Shown: piece after piece, positions 33,777 through 42,109 of the stretch
Layout: the number at the start of each line of letters is the position of its first letter
Numbering within the stretch: the first letter of the stretch is position 1
NCBI RefSeq assembly: GCF_009696275.1
Contig: NZ_VUMI01000018.1
Span: forward strand, 32,709-96,708
From: Eisenbergiella porci
GTDB lineage: Bacteria > Bacillota > Clostridia > Lachnospirales > Lachnospiraceae
Direction of reading: 5' to 3'
Length of the DNA stretch: 64,000 bases
Program-made: the position numbers and the translations under genes
Notes under the pieces: model-generated
Told to the model about the DNA's origin: nothing
Seen by the model: only the letters and a program-made list of their open reading frames with translations
Database searches by the model: none

Positions 33777-35267
33777 GTGGGTAAAGAATCCGGTAATGAA
33801 ATGGAGCAGATCCAGAGAAGCCTTGAGCAGTTTCTGGATCGGGAAGTGGCCAGGTATGAAAAACAGGAAAGCAGGAATACAGAACGCAGAAATACTGCCG
33901 GGGAAGAATATCCGGAAGAAGAATACTCTGACGAAGAGTATCCCGAAGATGGGTATCTCGGAGAAGAATACTCCGAAGAAAAGTATCCTGAAGACGAATA
34001 CCCGGATGAAGATTATTCTGCAGAAGATTATTCAGGCAACGAATATCCTGAAGATGAATCCCATGAAGAGGAATATGCCAACCGGCGTTATCGGAGGGCC
34101 CCATTTCCGGAGGAGGAGTATGGGGACAACCCGCAGGAAAGATACGTAAGACACGGGAAAAAAGAAGCAAAACGGAAGAACGCGGGCCCAAGTTTCCCGG
34201 ACCGGACCGGGCCGGAACTGGGGAAGCCCCCGAAGAAGCAGAAACCTGAGAAAGAAAAGGGCGGCGGAATGAAAGGAAATAAAGGTGCTTCCGGAAAAAA
34301 GAAAAATTCCGGCGGAAAGAAAAAGTCAGGCTTCAGGAAATTTCTCACCCTGCTTATTGTGCTTCTGGCGGTGCTGGGAGGAATCTGGTATGTAATGGTT
34401 GGACATATATATGGCAAAATGAGGTACGGACGCGTGGAAACGCTGGCAGGTGAGCCGCTGAAGGAACAGGGTGTGGTGAACATCCTGCTTATAGGAAGCG
34501 ATTCCCGGACAGCAGGGGATGAAGGAAGATCGGATGCCATGATACTTCTTTCCATCAGTGATAAGACGAGGACGATTCATATGACCTCCCTGCTGCGTGA
34601 TATGTACGTGGATATTCCGGGAAGAGAGGGCAACCGTCTGAACGCGGCCTATTCCTTCGGCGGGCCCGAGCTTCTTCTGGAGACGGTGAAGCAGAATCTG
34701 GGAATCGATGTGAACCGATATGCGGTAGTGAATTTCCAGGCATTTGCCAACCTGGTGGATGCGGTGAACGGGGTGGATATGGAGCTGACCAATGATGAAG
34801 TGCAGTGGGTCAACGCTTACCTGAATGAGTATAATGAGCTCCGTGGCATGCCGATAGATACCGATTATCTGGATACTTCCCTGAGCGGGACGATTCATCT
34901 GAACGGCCCTCAGGCGCTGGCTTACAGCCGCAACCGGTTTATTGGTACGGATTTTGGCAGGACGGAGAGACAGAGGAAGGTGCTTGCGGCTGTAATGAAA
35001 AAGCTTCCGGCAGCCGCGGTGACGAATCCGGGCGGCCTGATTGACGGCCTGTTCCCGAACCTGACAACCAACCTGACGCAGGCAGAATGTATGCGCCTGA
35101 GCCTGATGGCGGGTAAGCTGCTCACCTATGAACTGGTGCAGGAGAGCATCCCGCTGGAAGGGACTTATTCGAATGCAAGCATCCGTGGCATGGATGTTCT
35201 GCAGGTGGATTTTGATAAAAACAGCGCCTATCTCCGTGCGCAGCTTTACGGGGAGAAAGCGCAGTAA
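33777..35267 (+). CDS. LytR-CpsA-Psr (LCP) family protein with long acidic tyrosine-repeat tail
   Basis: A 496-residue LCP protein with GTG start (AAAGGAGG six bases upstream). The N-terminal cytoplasmic tail is unusual: about residues 42-100 repeat a five-residue acidic unit of the form E/D-E/D-Y-P/S-E/D roughly eleven times, and residues about 130-190 are a Lys/Gly-rich basic linker. After the membrane helix (FLTLLIVLLAVLGGIWYV) comes the LCP domain: NILLIGSDSR, DAMILLSISD, LLRDMYVDIPG, RLNAAYSFGG, AYSRNR and GTDFGRTERQRKVL. LCP enzymes attach wall polymers from lipid carriers to peptidoglycan. The tail could bind partners or be a tyrosine kinase target, by inference. Confidence 0.9.
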   Translation: MGKESGNEMEQIQRSLEQFLDREVARYEKQESRNTERRNTAGEEYPEEEYSDEEYPEDGYLGEEYSEEKYPEDEYPDEDYSAEDYSGNEYPEDESHEEEYANRRYRRAPFPEEEYGDNPQERYVRHGKKEAKRKNAGPSFPDRTGPELGKPPKKQKPEKEKGGGMKGNKGASGKKKNSGGKKKSGFRKFLTLLIVLLAVLGGIWYVMVGHIYGKMRYGRVETLAGEPLKEQGVVNILLIGSDSRTAGDEGRSDAMILLSISDKTRTIHMTSLLRDMYVDIPGREGNRLNAAYSFGGPELLLETVKQNLGIDVNRYAVVNFQAFANLVDAVNGVDMELTNDEVQWVNAYLNEYNELRGMPIDTDYLDTSLSGTIHLNGPQALAYSRNRFIGTDFGRTERQRKVLAAVMKKLPAAAVTNPGGLIDGLFPNLTTNLTQAECMRLSLMAGKLLTYELVQESIPLEGTYSNASIRGMDVLQVDFDKNSAYLRAQLYGEKAQ

Positions 35268-35307
35268 AATATAATAATAAACAGCAGTAAAATATAAAAA
35301 TAAACAA
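35262..35307 (+). repeat. 23-bp tandem duplication across the LCP stop codon
   Basis: CAGTAAAATATAA starts at 35262 and again at 35285; the two 23-base units differ at one position. The first contains the stop codon of the LCP gene. Simple slippage-type duplication. Confidence 0.7.
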
Positions 35308-35350
35308 AGGAGGACGGGAGCAGCCATGAAGGCGCTCCAGGGGAGAGATT

Positions 35351-37111
35351 ATGAAAACCGAACAATATGGAACAAAGGAATTAATGCGGCGTTTTATGCC
35401 TTATTTTAAGAAGTATAAGGGGACGCTGTTCCTGGATCTGTTCTGCGCGTCTATGACTACGGTATGTGAACTGGTTCTTCCGCTGATTATGCGTTATATT
35501 ACGAATGAAGGGCTGCGTGATCTGGCAGCCCTTTCCATAAAGACCATTGCGGGTCTCGGCTTCATTTATTTCCTGCTTCGTGTGATTGACTGTTTTGCCA
35601 GCTACTATATGGCCGGCATGGGTCATGTTATGGGGGCAAAGATAGAAACGGATATGCGCCGTGATGCCTATAATCATTTGCAGAAGCTTTCCAATACTTA
35701 TTATAACAATACAAAAGTGGGACAGATTATGGGCCGTATTACAAACGACCTTTTTGATGTTACTGAGTTTGCTCATCATTGTCCGGAGGAATTTTTCATT
35801 GCGGGGATTAAGACGGTAATTTCCTTCGTGATTCTTGCACAAATAAGCCTGCCGCTGACTTTGATCGTATTCGTGTTTGTACCGATTATGGCCGGAGTCT
35901 GTATGACTCTGAATTTCCGTATGAGGAGCGCTTTCAGCAAACAGCGTTACCAGATTGGGGAACTGAATGCCAGAATTGAGGACAGCCTTCTGGGACAGAA
36001 GGTAGTTAAGGCCTTTACCAATGAGGATATGGAAAATCGGAAATTTGAGGTGGACAACAATAAATTTCTGGATATCAAGAGAGAAACCTACAAATATATG
36101 GCGCTGTTCCAGACTACAGTAAAAATGTTTGACGGTGTTATGTATCTGGCGGTAATTGTGGCGGGCGGCTTCTTTATGATAAAGGGTCTTGTTGCCCCCG
36201 GGGATTTGGTCGCTTTCATGCTGTATGTGACAACGCTGATTGCTACTATAAGACGTATTATTGAATTTGCAGAGCAGTTCCAGCGAGGAATGACGGGAAT
36301 TGAGAGATTCCTTCAAATTATGGATGCTGATATAGATATTTTTGATGAGCCGGATGCTGTGGAGATGGGCACGCCGGAAGGGGAGATTACCTTTAAGGAT
36401 GTTAGCTTTGAATATCCGGATGATCACAATATTGTGTTTACAAATCTGAATCTTTCTATACACAAAGGAGAGAAGCTGGCTATTGTAGGGCCTTCCGGCG
36501 GCGGAAAGACCACGCTCTGCAACCTGATTCCCCGTTTCTATGATGTGACTGCGGGACGTATTACCATTGACGGACAGGATATCAAGAGTTTTACCCTGAA
36601 GAGCCTGCGCAGGAATATCGGTATTGTTCAGCAGGATGTGTACCTTTTCTCAGGTACGGTTTATGAAAACATTGCCTATGGCCGGCCGGGAACGACGGAG
36701 GAAGAGGTGATGGATGCTGCAAAAAAGGCTGGCGCCCATGAGTTTATTATGGGACTGAAGGATGGCTATAACACCTATGTGGGAGAGCGTGGTGTGAAGC
36801 TCTCCGGAGGACAGAAGCAGCGTATCAGTATAGCAAGGGTATTCCTGAAGAATCCGCCAATTATTATTTTAGATGAAGCTACCTCAGCCCTTGATAATGA
36901 AAGTGAATTCGCAGTTGCAAAATCACTTTCCAGGCTTTCGGAGGGAAGGACAACGCTTACTATTGCCCATCGCCTTTCAAGCATCAAGAATTCCGACCGT
37001 ATCCTTGTGCTTACTGAGGAAGGGATTGTGGAGGAAGGAAACCACAGCGAGCTGATGGAGCTGAAGGGAATCTACCATAAGTTTTACACCACAGCGGATT
37101 TGCTGAAATAA
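35351..37111 (+). CDS. ABC exporter half-transporter (permease fused to ATPase)
   Basis: A 586-residue exporter of the MsbA/BmrA type: six membrane helices in residues 1-320, then the ATPase with Walker A VGPSGGGKTT (about 380), Q-loop GIVQQDVYLFSGTV, signature LSGGQKQRISIARV (about 483), Walker B IIILDEATSALD (about 505) and the H-loop TIAHRLSS. It works as a homodimer or with another half. Only one half-transporter gene is present. Substrate unknown (lipid, peptide or drug). Preceded by the LCP gene on the same strand. Confidence 0.92.
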   Translation: MKTEQYGTKELMRRFMPYFKKYKGTLFLDLFCASMTTVCELVLPLIMRYITNEGLRDLAALSIKTIAGLGFIYFLLRVIDCFASYYMAGMGHVMGAKIETDMRRDAYNHLQKLSNTYYNNTKVGQIMGRITNDLFDVTEFAHHCPEEFFIAGIKTVISFVILAQISLPLTLIVFVFVPIMAGVCMTLNFRMRSAFSKQRYQIGELNARIEDSLLGQKVVKAFTNEDMENRKFEVDNNKFLDIKRETYKYMALFQTTVKMFDGVMYLAVIVAGGFFMIKGLVAPGDLVAFMLYVTTLIATIRRIIEFAEQFQRGMTGIERFLQIMDADIDIFDEPDAVEMGTPEGEITFKDVSFEYPDDHNIVFTNLNLSIHKGEKLAIVGPSGGGKTTLCNLIPRFYDVTAGRITIDGQDIKSFTLKSLRRNIGIVQQDVYLFSGTVYENIAYGRPGTTEEEVMDAAKKAGAHEFIMGLKDGYNTYVGERGVKLSGGQKQRISIARVFLKNPPIIILDEATSALDNESEFAVAKSLSRLSEGRTTLTIAHRLSSIKNSDRILVLTEEGIVEEGNHSELMELKGIYHKFYTTADLLK

Positions 37112-37165
37112 AATTGCCGATGGCCGCATATCATGTTATACTAATGATAGCAGGCCGGCCGTGCC

Positions 37166-37204
37166 AAAAAGGCCTGACGGATCAGCTTCCGCCAGGCCTT
37201 TTAT
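37166..37204 (+). terminator. Terminator after the ABC exporter gene
   Basis: AAAAGGCCTG (37167-37176) pairs with CAGGCCTTTT (37193-37202) with an inner CGGA/TCCG, ending in a T-run. Confidence 0.87.
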
Positions 37205-37337
37205 ATGTATGGAAAATTTTTCTTCTGAAAGTTTCCTGCGGGGTAATATTGCGTCTTTAGCGTGGGACGCAGAGAGCGGATAGCGCGGTATTTCTTAATC
37301 AAGGCCTGAGTGCGGAAAGCACAGAACAGGAGTATGC

Positions 37338-38939
37338 ATGAAACTAATTTTTATCGGAGCGGATCATGAGGTAACGGGCAGCTGCCATTATCTGGAGGCG
37401 GCCGGAAAGCATATTCTGGTTGACAGGGGGATGGAGCAGGGGATAAATCCCTTTGAAAATGCGGAACTTCCGGTGCAGGAGGCTATGATTGATTATGTAT
37501 TCCTGACCCATGCGCATGTGGATCATTCGGGGATGCTTCCTCAACTGTACGCAAGAGGCTTCCGCGGGGAAATTTTTGCAACCCAGGCGACAACGGAGCT
37601 TTGTGATATTATGCTGCGTGACTGTGCCCATATACAGCAGCAGGAGGCGGAGTGGAAGAACCGTAAGGCGAAGCGGCATGCCGGCTCGGAAAAACACGAA
37701 GCACCTTATACGATGGAGGATGCGGAGGGCACCATTGGCCTTCTGGTACCCTGTGATTATCAGAAAATAATTGAGGTTTGTCCCGGAATCAGGATCCGTT
37801 TTACGGACATTGGGCATTTGCTGGGCTCCTCCAGCATTGAAGTGTGGACACAGGAGAACGGAATTCAGAAGAAGCTGTGCTTTTCCGGGGATATCGGGAA
37901 CAAAAACCAGCCGCTCATCAAGGATCCCCATCCTACCAGGGACGCCGATTATGTGATCATGGAATCCACCTATGGCGACCGTCTGCATGGGACGGACCGG
38001 CCTGATTATATTTCCGGGCTGGCAGAGGTGCTGCAGAAGACCTTCGACAGGGGAGGCAATGTGGTGATTCCCTCGTTTGCAGTGGGAAGAACCCAGGAAA
38101 TCCTGTATTTCCTGCGGAAAATCAAGGAAGACCGCCTGGTGAAAAAACACGGCAATTTTCCGGTATATGTGGACAGTCCGCTGGCCGTGGAGGCAACGGG
38201 GATTTTTGAAAAAAATATTTATGACTGCTTTGATGAAGAGGCTATGGAGCTGGTGCGTAAAGGAATCAATCCCATTTCTTTTCCGGGACTGCGTCTGTCA
38301 ATCACCAGCGATGAGTCAAGGGCGATTAATTTTGATGAAACGCCGAAGGTGATTATTTCCGCATCGGGTATGTGTGAGGCGGGGCGTATCAAGCATCATC
38401 TGAAGCACAATCTGTGGCGGGAGGAATGTACCGTGCTCTTCGTAGGCTATCAGTCTGTGGGGACGCTGGGACGGAATATCCTGGAGGGCGCCCAGGAGGT
38501 AAAGCTGTTCGGGGAGTCTGTGGATGTGCGGGCTGAAATCAAGGCGCTTCAGGGAATGAGCGGCCATGCGGATAAGAACGGGCTGATTGAGTGGCTGAAT
38601 TGTTTTGAAAAGAAGCCGGAGCGGGTGTTTATCGTCCATGGGGAGGATACGGTATGCACCTCTTTTGCCGAATGCCTGCGCCATGAATATGGCTATGACA
38701 CCTATGCGCCGTTCAGCGGAACACGGTTTGATCTGCTCCATAACCTTCTGGAATATGAGGCGGCGCCGATAGCCAGGGAAAAGAAGGCCAGGGCAGCGGT
38801 GGCAAACAGCGTCTATGCGAGACTGGAGGCCGCCGGGCAGAGGCTTCTGGCGGTTATCCGCAACGGAAAGGGTATGGCAAACAAGGATATGGCGAAGCTG
38901 GCGGATCAGATCAATGCGTTGTGTGATAAATGGCAGTAG
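37338..38939 (+). CDS. MBL-fold beta-CASP ribonuclease-like protein
   Basis: A 533-residue metallo-beta-lactamase/beta-CASP protein of the RNA exonuclease/KH-less CPSF-like group. Zinc motif LTHAHVDHSGMLP at about 57-66, second motifs GHLLGSSSIEV and FSGDIGN, beta-CASP blocks VIPSFAVGRTQEILYFL, SASGMCEAGRI and MSGHADKNGL, ending in a C-terminal MBL strand FIVHGE. Predicted to cut or trim RNA in the cytoplasm. It differs from RNase J in length and architecture. A C-terminal helical extension of about 90 residues is not assigned. Confidence 0.88.
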   Translation: MKLIFIGADHEVTGSCHYLEAAGKHILVDRGMEQGINPFENAELPVQEAMIDYVFLTHAHVDHSGMLPQLYARGFRGEIFATQATTELCDIMLRDCAHIQQQEAEWKNRKAKRHAGSEKHEAPYTMEDAEGTIGLLVPCDYQKIIEVCPGIRIRFTDIGHLLGSSSIEVWTQENGIQKKLCFSGDIGNKNQPLIKDPHPTRDADYVIMESTYGDRLHGTDRPDYISGLAEVLQKTFDRGGNVVIPSFAVGRTQEILYFLRKIKEDRLVKKHGNFPVYVDSPLAVEATGIFEKNIYDCFDEEAMELVRKGINPISFPGLRLSITSDESRAINFDETPKVIISASGMCEAGRIKHHLKHNLWREECTVLFVGYQSVGTLGRNILEGAQEVKLFGESVDVRAEIKALQGMSGHADKNGLIEWLNCFEKKPERVFIVHGEDTVCTSFAECLRHEYGYDTYAPFSGTRFDLLHNLLEYEAAPIAREKKARAAVANSVYARLEAAGQRLLAVIRNGKGMANKDMAKLADQINALCDKWQ

Positions 38940-39055
38940 GAAACAGGAAACTGATTTTAAAAACAGAATTCAGTATACAGATTTCAAGAAACTGAGTTCA
39001 TGAAACAGCTTTTACAAAACAGAATTTACAGGACAGAACAGGAGAAAAAAGCAGA

Positions 39056-39904
39056 ATGAGTCTGGCAGATATAACATTTATTCAGATGTGCAGGGATATC
39101 CTGGAGAACGGAACGAGCACCGAAGGGGAGAAGGTTCGTCCCAGATGGGAGGATGGCACGCCGGCCTATACCATCAAGAAGTTCGGCGTGGTCAACCGGT
39201 ATGATCTTTCCAGGGAATTTCCCATACTGACCCTGCGCAGGACGGCGCTGAAGTCGGCCACGGATGAGCTTCTGTGGATTTGGCAGCGTAAATCCAACAA
39301 CATCCATGATCTTCACAGCCACATCTGGGATGAGTGGGCGGATGAGGATGGTTCCATCGGAAAGGCCTACGGCTATCAGCTGGGGGTGAAGCATCAGTAT
39401 AAGGAAGGCATGATGGATCAGGTGGACAGGGTGATATATGATTTGAAAAATAATCCCTTCAGCCGCCGGATTATGACGAATATATATGTGCATCAGGATC
39501 TGCATGAGATGAACCTTTATCCCTGCGCTTACAGCATGACCTTCAATGTGACCCAGAAAAAGGGAGAGGACAGACTGACGCTGAACGCTATACTCAACCA
39601 GCGTTCCCAGGATGTGCTTGCCGCCAACAACTGGAATGTGGTACAGTATGCTGTGCTGGTCCATATGTTGGCGCAGGTATGCGGCATGCAGGCGGGAGAG
39701 CTGGTGCATGTGATTGCGGACGCCCATATTTATGACAGGCATATCCCTATTATAAAGGAACTGATTCAAAGAGAGCCTCTGCCGGCGCCTTCGTTCTGGC
39801 TCAATCCGGAGGTGAAGGATTTTTATCAGTTCACAAGGGACGATGTGAAGGTGGAAAATTATGTGACAGGGGAACAGATTCAGGGCATCCCCATTGCTAT
39901 CTGA
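39056..39904 (+). CDS. thyA: Thymidylate synthase ThyA
   Basis: Folate-dependent dUMP methylase, 282 residues. The nucleophile is Cys157 in LYPCAYSMTF. Other blocks are NRYDLSREFPILTLR, WQRKSNNIHDLHSHIWDEWA, KAYGYQLG, DLKNNPFSRRIM, NQRSQDVLAANNWNVVQYAVL and HVIADAHIYDRH. The Cys is followed by Ala rather than the His of E. coli, as in other clostridial members as far as I recall. folA follows, so methylene-THF made by GlyA is used here and the DHF produced is recycled next door. Confidence 0.95.
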   Translation: MSLADITFIQMCRDILENGTSTEGEKVRPRWEDGTPAYTIKKFGVVNRYDLSREFPILTLRRTALKSATDELLWIWQRKSNNIHDLHSHIWDEWADEDGSIGKAYGYQLGVKHQYKEGMMDQVDRVIYDLKNNPFSRRIMTNIYVHQDLHEMNLYPCAYSMTFNVTQKKGEDRLTLNAILNQRSQDVLAANNWNVVQYAVLVHMLAQVCGMQAGELVHVIADAHIYDRHIPIIKELIQREPLPAPSFWLNPEVKDFYQFTRDDVKVENYVTGEQIQGIPIAI

Positions 39905-40016
39905 AAACCGAAAAACAGGCAGAAGGGGGAAGGCTGGCGGCAGTCAGGCTGTCAGTGGGCAGCATGGGCCGGAAAAATATCCCGGCCTCCCTCATTTAAG
40001 AGTTAATTTGCGATAG

Positions 40017-40032
40017 GCCCGCTGCGGCGGGC
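40017..40032 (+). promoter_or_regulatory. Hairpin directly upstream of the folA ribosome site
   Basis: GCCCGC-TGCG-GCGGGC, a perfect 6-bp GC stem with a four-base loop, ending two bases before the TTAGGAG ribosome site of folA. Its position could affect initiation. Confidence 0.35.
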
Positions 40033-40046
40033 GGTTAGGAGAAAAA

Positions 40047-40538
40047 ATGAATATTATAGTTGCAGTAGATGAAAACTGGGCCATCGGATACCGCGGGGAT
40101 CTTCTGGTAAGGATTCCGGCGGACCATAAGATGTTCAGGAATGAAACCATAGGAAAAGTGGTGGTGCTGGGAAGGAAAACAATGGATACGTTTCCTGGAG
40201 GGCTGCCATTAGCCGGCAGGACCAATATCGTGCTGACCCGGAATCCGGAATATCAGGTGAAGGACGCCATAGTGGTCCATTCTGTGGAGGAGCTTTTGGC
40301 GGAATTGAAAAATTATGACACAAAGGACGTTTATGTCATTGGGGGCGACAGCGTTTACAGCCAGCTGCTTCCTTACTGCGACACGGCCCATGTGACCAAA
40401 ATTGACCGTTCCTACGAGGCGGATACTTACTTTCCCAATCTGGATACCTCAGGTGAATGGGAAATTACGGCGGAAAGCGATGAACAGAGTTATTTTGACA
40501 CAACATATCATTTCCTGAAGTATGAAAGAAAACAGTAA
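40047..40538 (+). CDS. folA: Dihydrofolate reductase
   Basis: A 163-residue DHFR: NIIVAVDENWAIGYRGDLL, IPADHKMFRNET with the active-site Asp, VVLGRKTMDTFPGGLPLAGRTNIVLTR in parts, and VYVIGGDSVYSQLLPYCDTAHVTKI with the NADPH GG loop. Regenerates THF after thymidylate synthase, whose gene lies 142 bases upstream. AGGAG precedes the ATG. Confidence 0.95.
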   Translation: MNIIVAVDENWAIGYRGDLLVRIPADHKMFRNETIGKVVVLGRKTMDTFPGGLPLAGRTNIVLTRNPEYQVKDAIVVHSVEELLAELKNYDTKDVYVIGGDSVYSQLLPYCDTAHVTKIDRSYEADTYFPNLDTSGEWEITAESDEQSYFDTTYHFLKYERKQ

Positions 40539-40571
40539 GAGGGAGATTACAGAAAATAAATAAATTTCTGC

Positions 40572-40600
40572 TTCCATAACCGTAAACTTTATATTATAAT
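40572..40600 (+). promoter_or_regulatory. Probable promoter and structured leader of the CofE-family gene
   Basis: TTCCAT (40572-40577), 17-base spacer, TATAAT (40595-40600). The ~140-base leader that follows is rich in G/C inverted repeats, for example GAGAGGCC with GGCCTTC and GGCCGG with CCGGCC, which could fold into alternative structures. Confidence 0.55.
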
Positions 40601-40741
40601 ATTTTTGTGCGCCTGCTTCCTGTCGGGCCGGAGAGGCCAAAAAGGGCCTTCTGACGGGCCGGCCGCTTCGCAACCGAAGCCGGTGCGTATGATCGCGTTT
40701 ATGCGAATGATAAAAGGCAAACAGCAAAAGAGGTATATTTT

Positions 40742-41932
40742 ATGGAAAGAAGAGTAGGAACCATTTCAAGAGGAATCCGCTGCCCGATTATCCGTGAAGG
40801 GGACAATCTGGCAGATATCGTTGTTTCCAGCGTGCTGGAAGCGGCGGAAAGTGAAGGCTTTGAGTTAAGGGACAGAGATGTAATCTCCGTAACGGAATCC
40901 ATTGTGGCGAGAGCGCAGGGAAATTATGCGTCCGTTGCAGCGATTGCGCAGGATGTGAAGGAGAAGCTGGGAGGAGAGACTATCGGAGTTATTTTCCCCA
41001 TCCTTTCCAGGAACCGTTTCGCAATCTGCCTTCGCGGAATCGCTATGGGAGCTAAGAAGGTGGTGCTGATGCTCAGCTATCCCAGCGACGAAGTGGGCAA
41101 TGCGCTGGTTTCCCAGGATCAGCTGGATGAAGCCGGAGTGAATCCCTACAGCGATGTTCTTTCCCTGGAAAAATACAGGGAGCTGTTCGGCGAGAACAGG
41201 CATCCTTTCACCGGCGTGGATTATGTGGCTTATTACAGCGACCTGATCCGTGAATGCGGCGCGGAGGTTGAGGTTATTTTCGCCAACAATCCCAGAGTGA
41301 TTTTAGATTATACAAAGAATGTACTCAACTGTGATATCCATACGAGAGCGCGTACCAAGAGGATCCTGAAGGAGTGCGGCGCCCAGGTGGTATGCGGTCT
41401 GGATGATATTCTTACATCCCCTGTAAACGGAAGCGGCTGCAATGAAAAATACGGCCTGCTCGGCTCCAATAAATCTACGGAGGACACCATCAAGCTGTTC
41501 CCCAGGAACTGCACGGATCTGGTGAATGATATCCAGAACCAGATTCTTACGAAAACCGGAAAGCATGTGGAAGTAATGGTTTACGGCGACGGCGCCTTTA
41601 AGGATCCTGTGGGAAAAATCTGGGAACTTGCTGACCCCTGTGTGGCGGTGGCCAATACGGAAGGCCTGGAAGGAACTCCCAACGAAGTGAAGCTGAAATA
41701 TCTGGCAGACAACGATTTCAAGGATCTTTCAGGAGATGCGCTGAAGGAAGCGATTTCAGAAAGAATCAAGGGTAAGAAGGGGAATCTGGTGGGAGACATG
41801 GCTTCTCAGGGAACTACCCCCAGAAGGCTTACCGATCTGATCGGTTCTCTCTGCGACCTGACGAGCGGTTCCGGCGACAAGGGAACTCCTGTTATCCTGG
41901 TGCAGGGCTACTTCGATAACTTTACGGACTAG
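40742..41932 (+). CDS. CofE-like (coenzyme F420:L-glutamate ligase family) protein
   Basis: A 396-residue protein. The N-terminal third resembles the F420-0:glutamate ligase fold (CPIIREGDNLADIVVSSVLEA, RDRDVISVTESIVARAQGNY), with ILDYTKNVLN and VMVYGDGAFKDPVGKIWELADP later. CofE adds glutamates to coenzyme F420 in archaea and actinobacteria. No other F420 gene is visible, and this bacterial group is not known to make F420, so the substrate is probably another carboxylate. The C-terminal part (about 250-396) appears specific to the clostridial version. It stands alone with its own promoter and terminator. Confidence 0.78.
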   Translation: MERRVGTISRGIRCPIIREGDNLADIVVSSVLEAAESEGFELRDRDVISVTESIVARAQGNYASVAAIAQDVKEKLGGETIGVIFPILSRNRFAICLRGIAMGAKKVVLMLSYPSDEVGNALVSQDQLDEAGVNPYSDVLSLEKYRELFGENRHPFTGVDYVAYYSDLIRECGAEVEVIFANNPRVILDYTKNVLNCDIHTRARTKRILKECGAQVVCGLDDILTSPVNGSGCNEKYGLLGSNKSTEDTIKLFPRNCTDLVNDIQNQILTKTGKHVEVMVYGDGAFKDPVGKIWELADPCVAVANTEGLEGTPNEVKLKYLADNDFKDLSGDALKEAISERIKGKKGNLVGDMASQGTTPRRLTDLIGSLCDLTSGSGDKGTPVILVQGYFDNFTD

Positions 41933-42054
41933 AGCGTGTTTGAAAATTCATTCCTGACACACTCTAAGGTGGCACAGCAAATATTTTGGAAGCCGGCAAA
42001 CGCGTCTGGTACGTGGTGTAAGGGCTTCTGAATTTACACTGGAAGAAACAGAAG

Positions 42055-42086
42055 GGAGAAAGCTTTGACTGAGCTTTCTCCTTTTT
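42055..42086 (+). terminator. Intrinsic terminator between the CofE-like gene and the broken regulator
   Basis: GGAGAAAGC (42055-42063) pairs with GCTTTCTCC (42073-42081) followed by TTTTT (42082-42086). It ends 23 bases before the regulator start. Upstream, at 41936-41968, the spacer has an imperfect hairpin AGCGTGT/ACACACTCT. Confidence 0.85.
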
Positions 42087-42109
42087 GGAAGAAGGGAAAG
42101 AGTGAGCCT

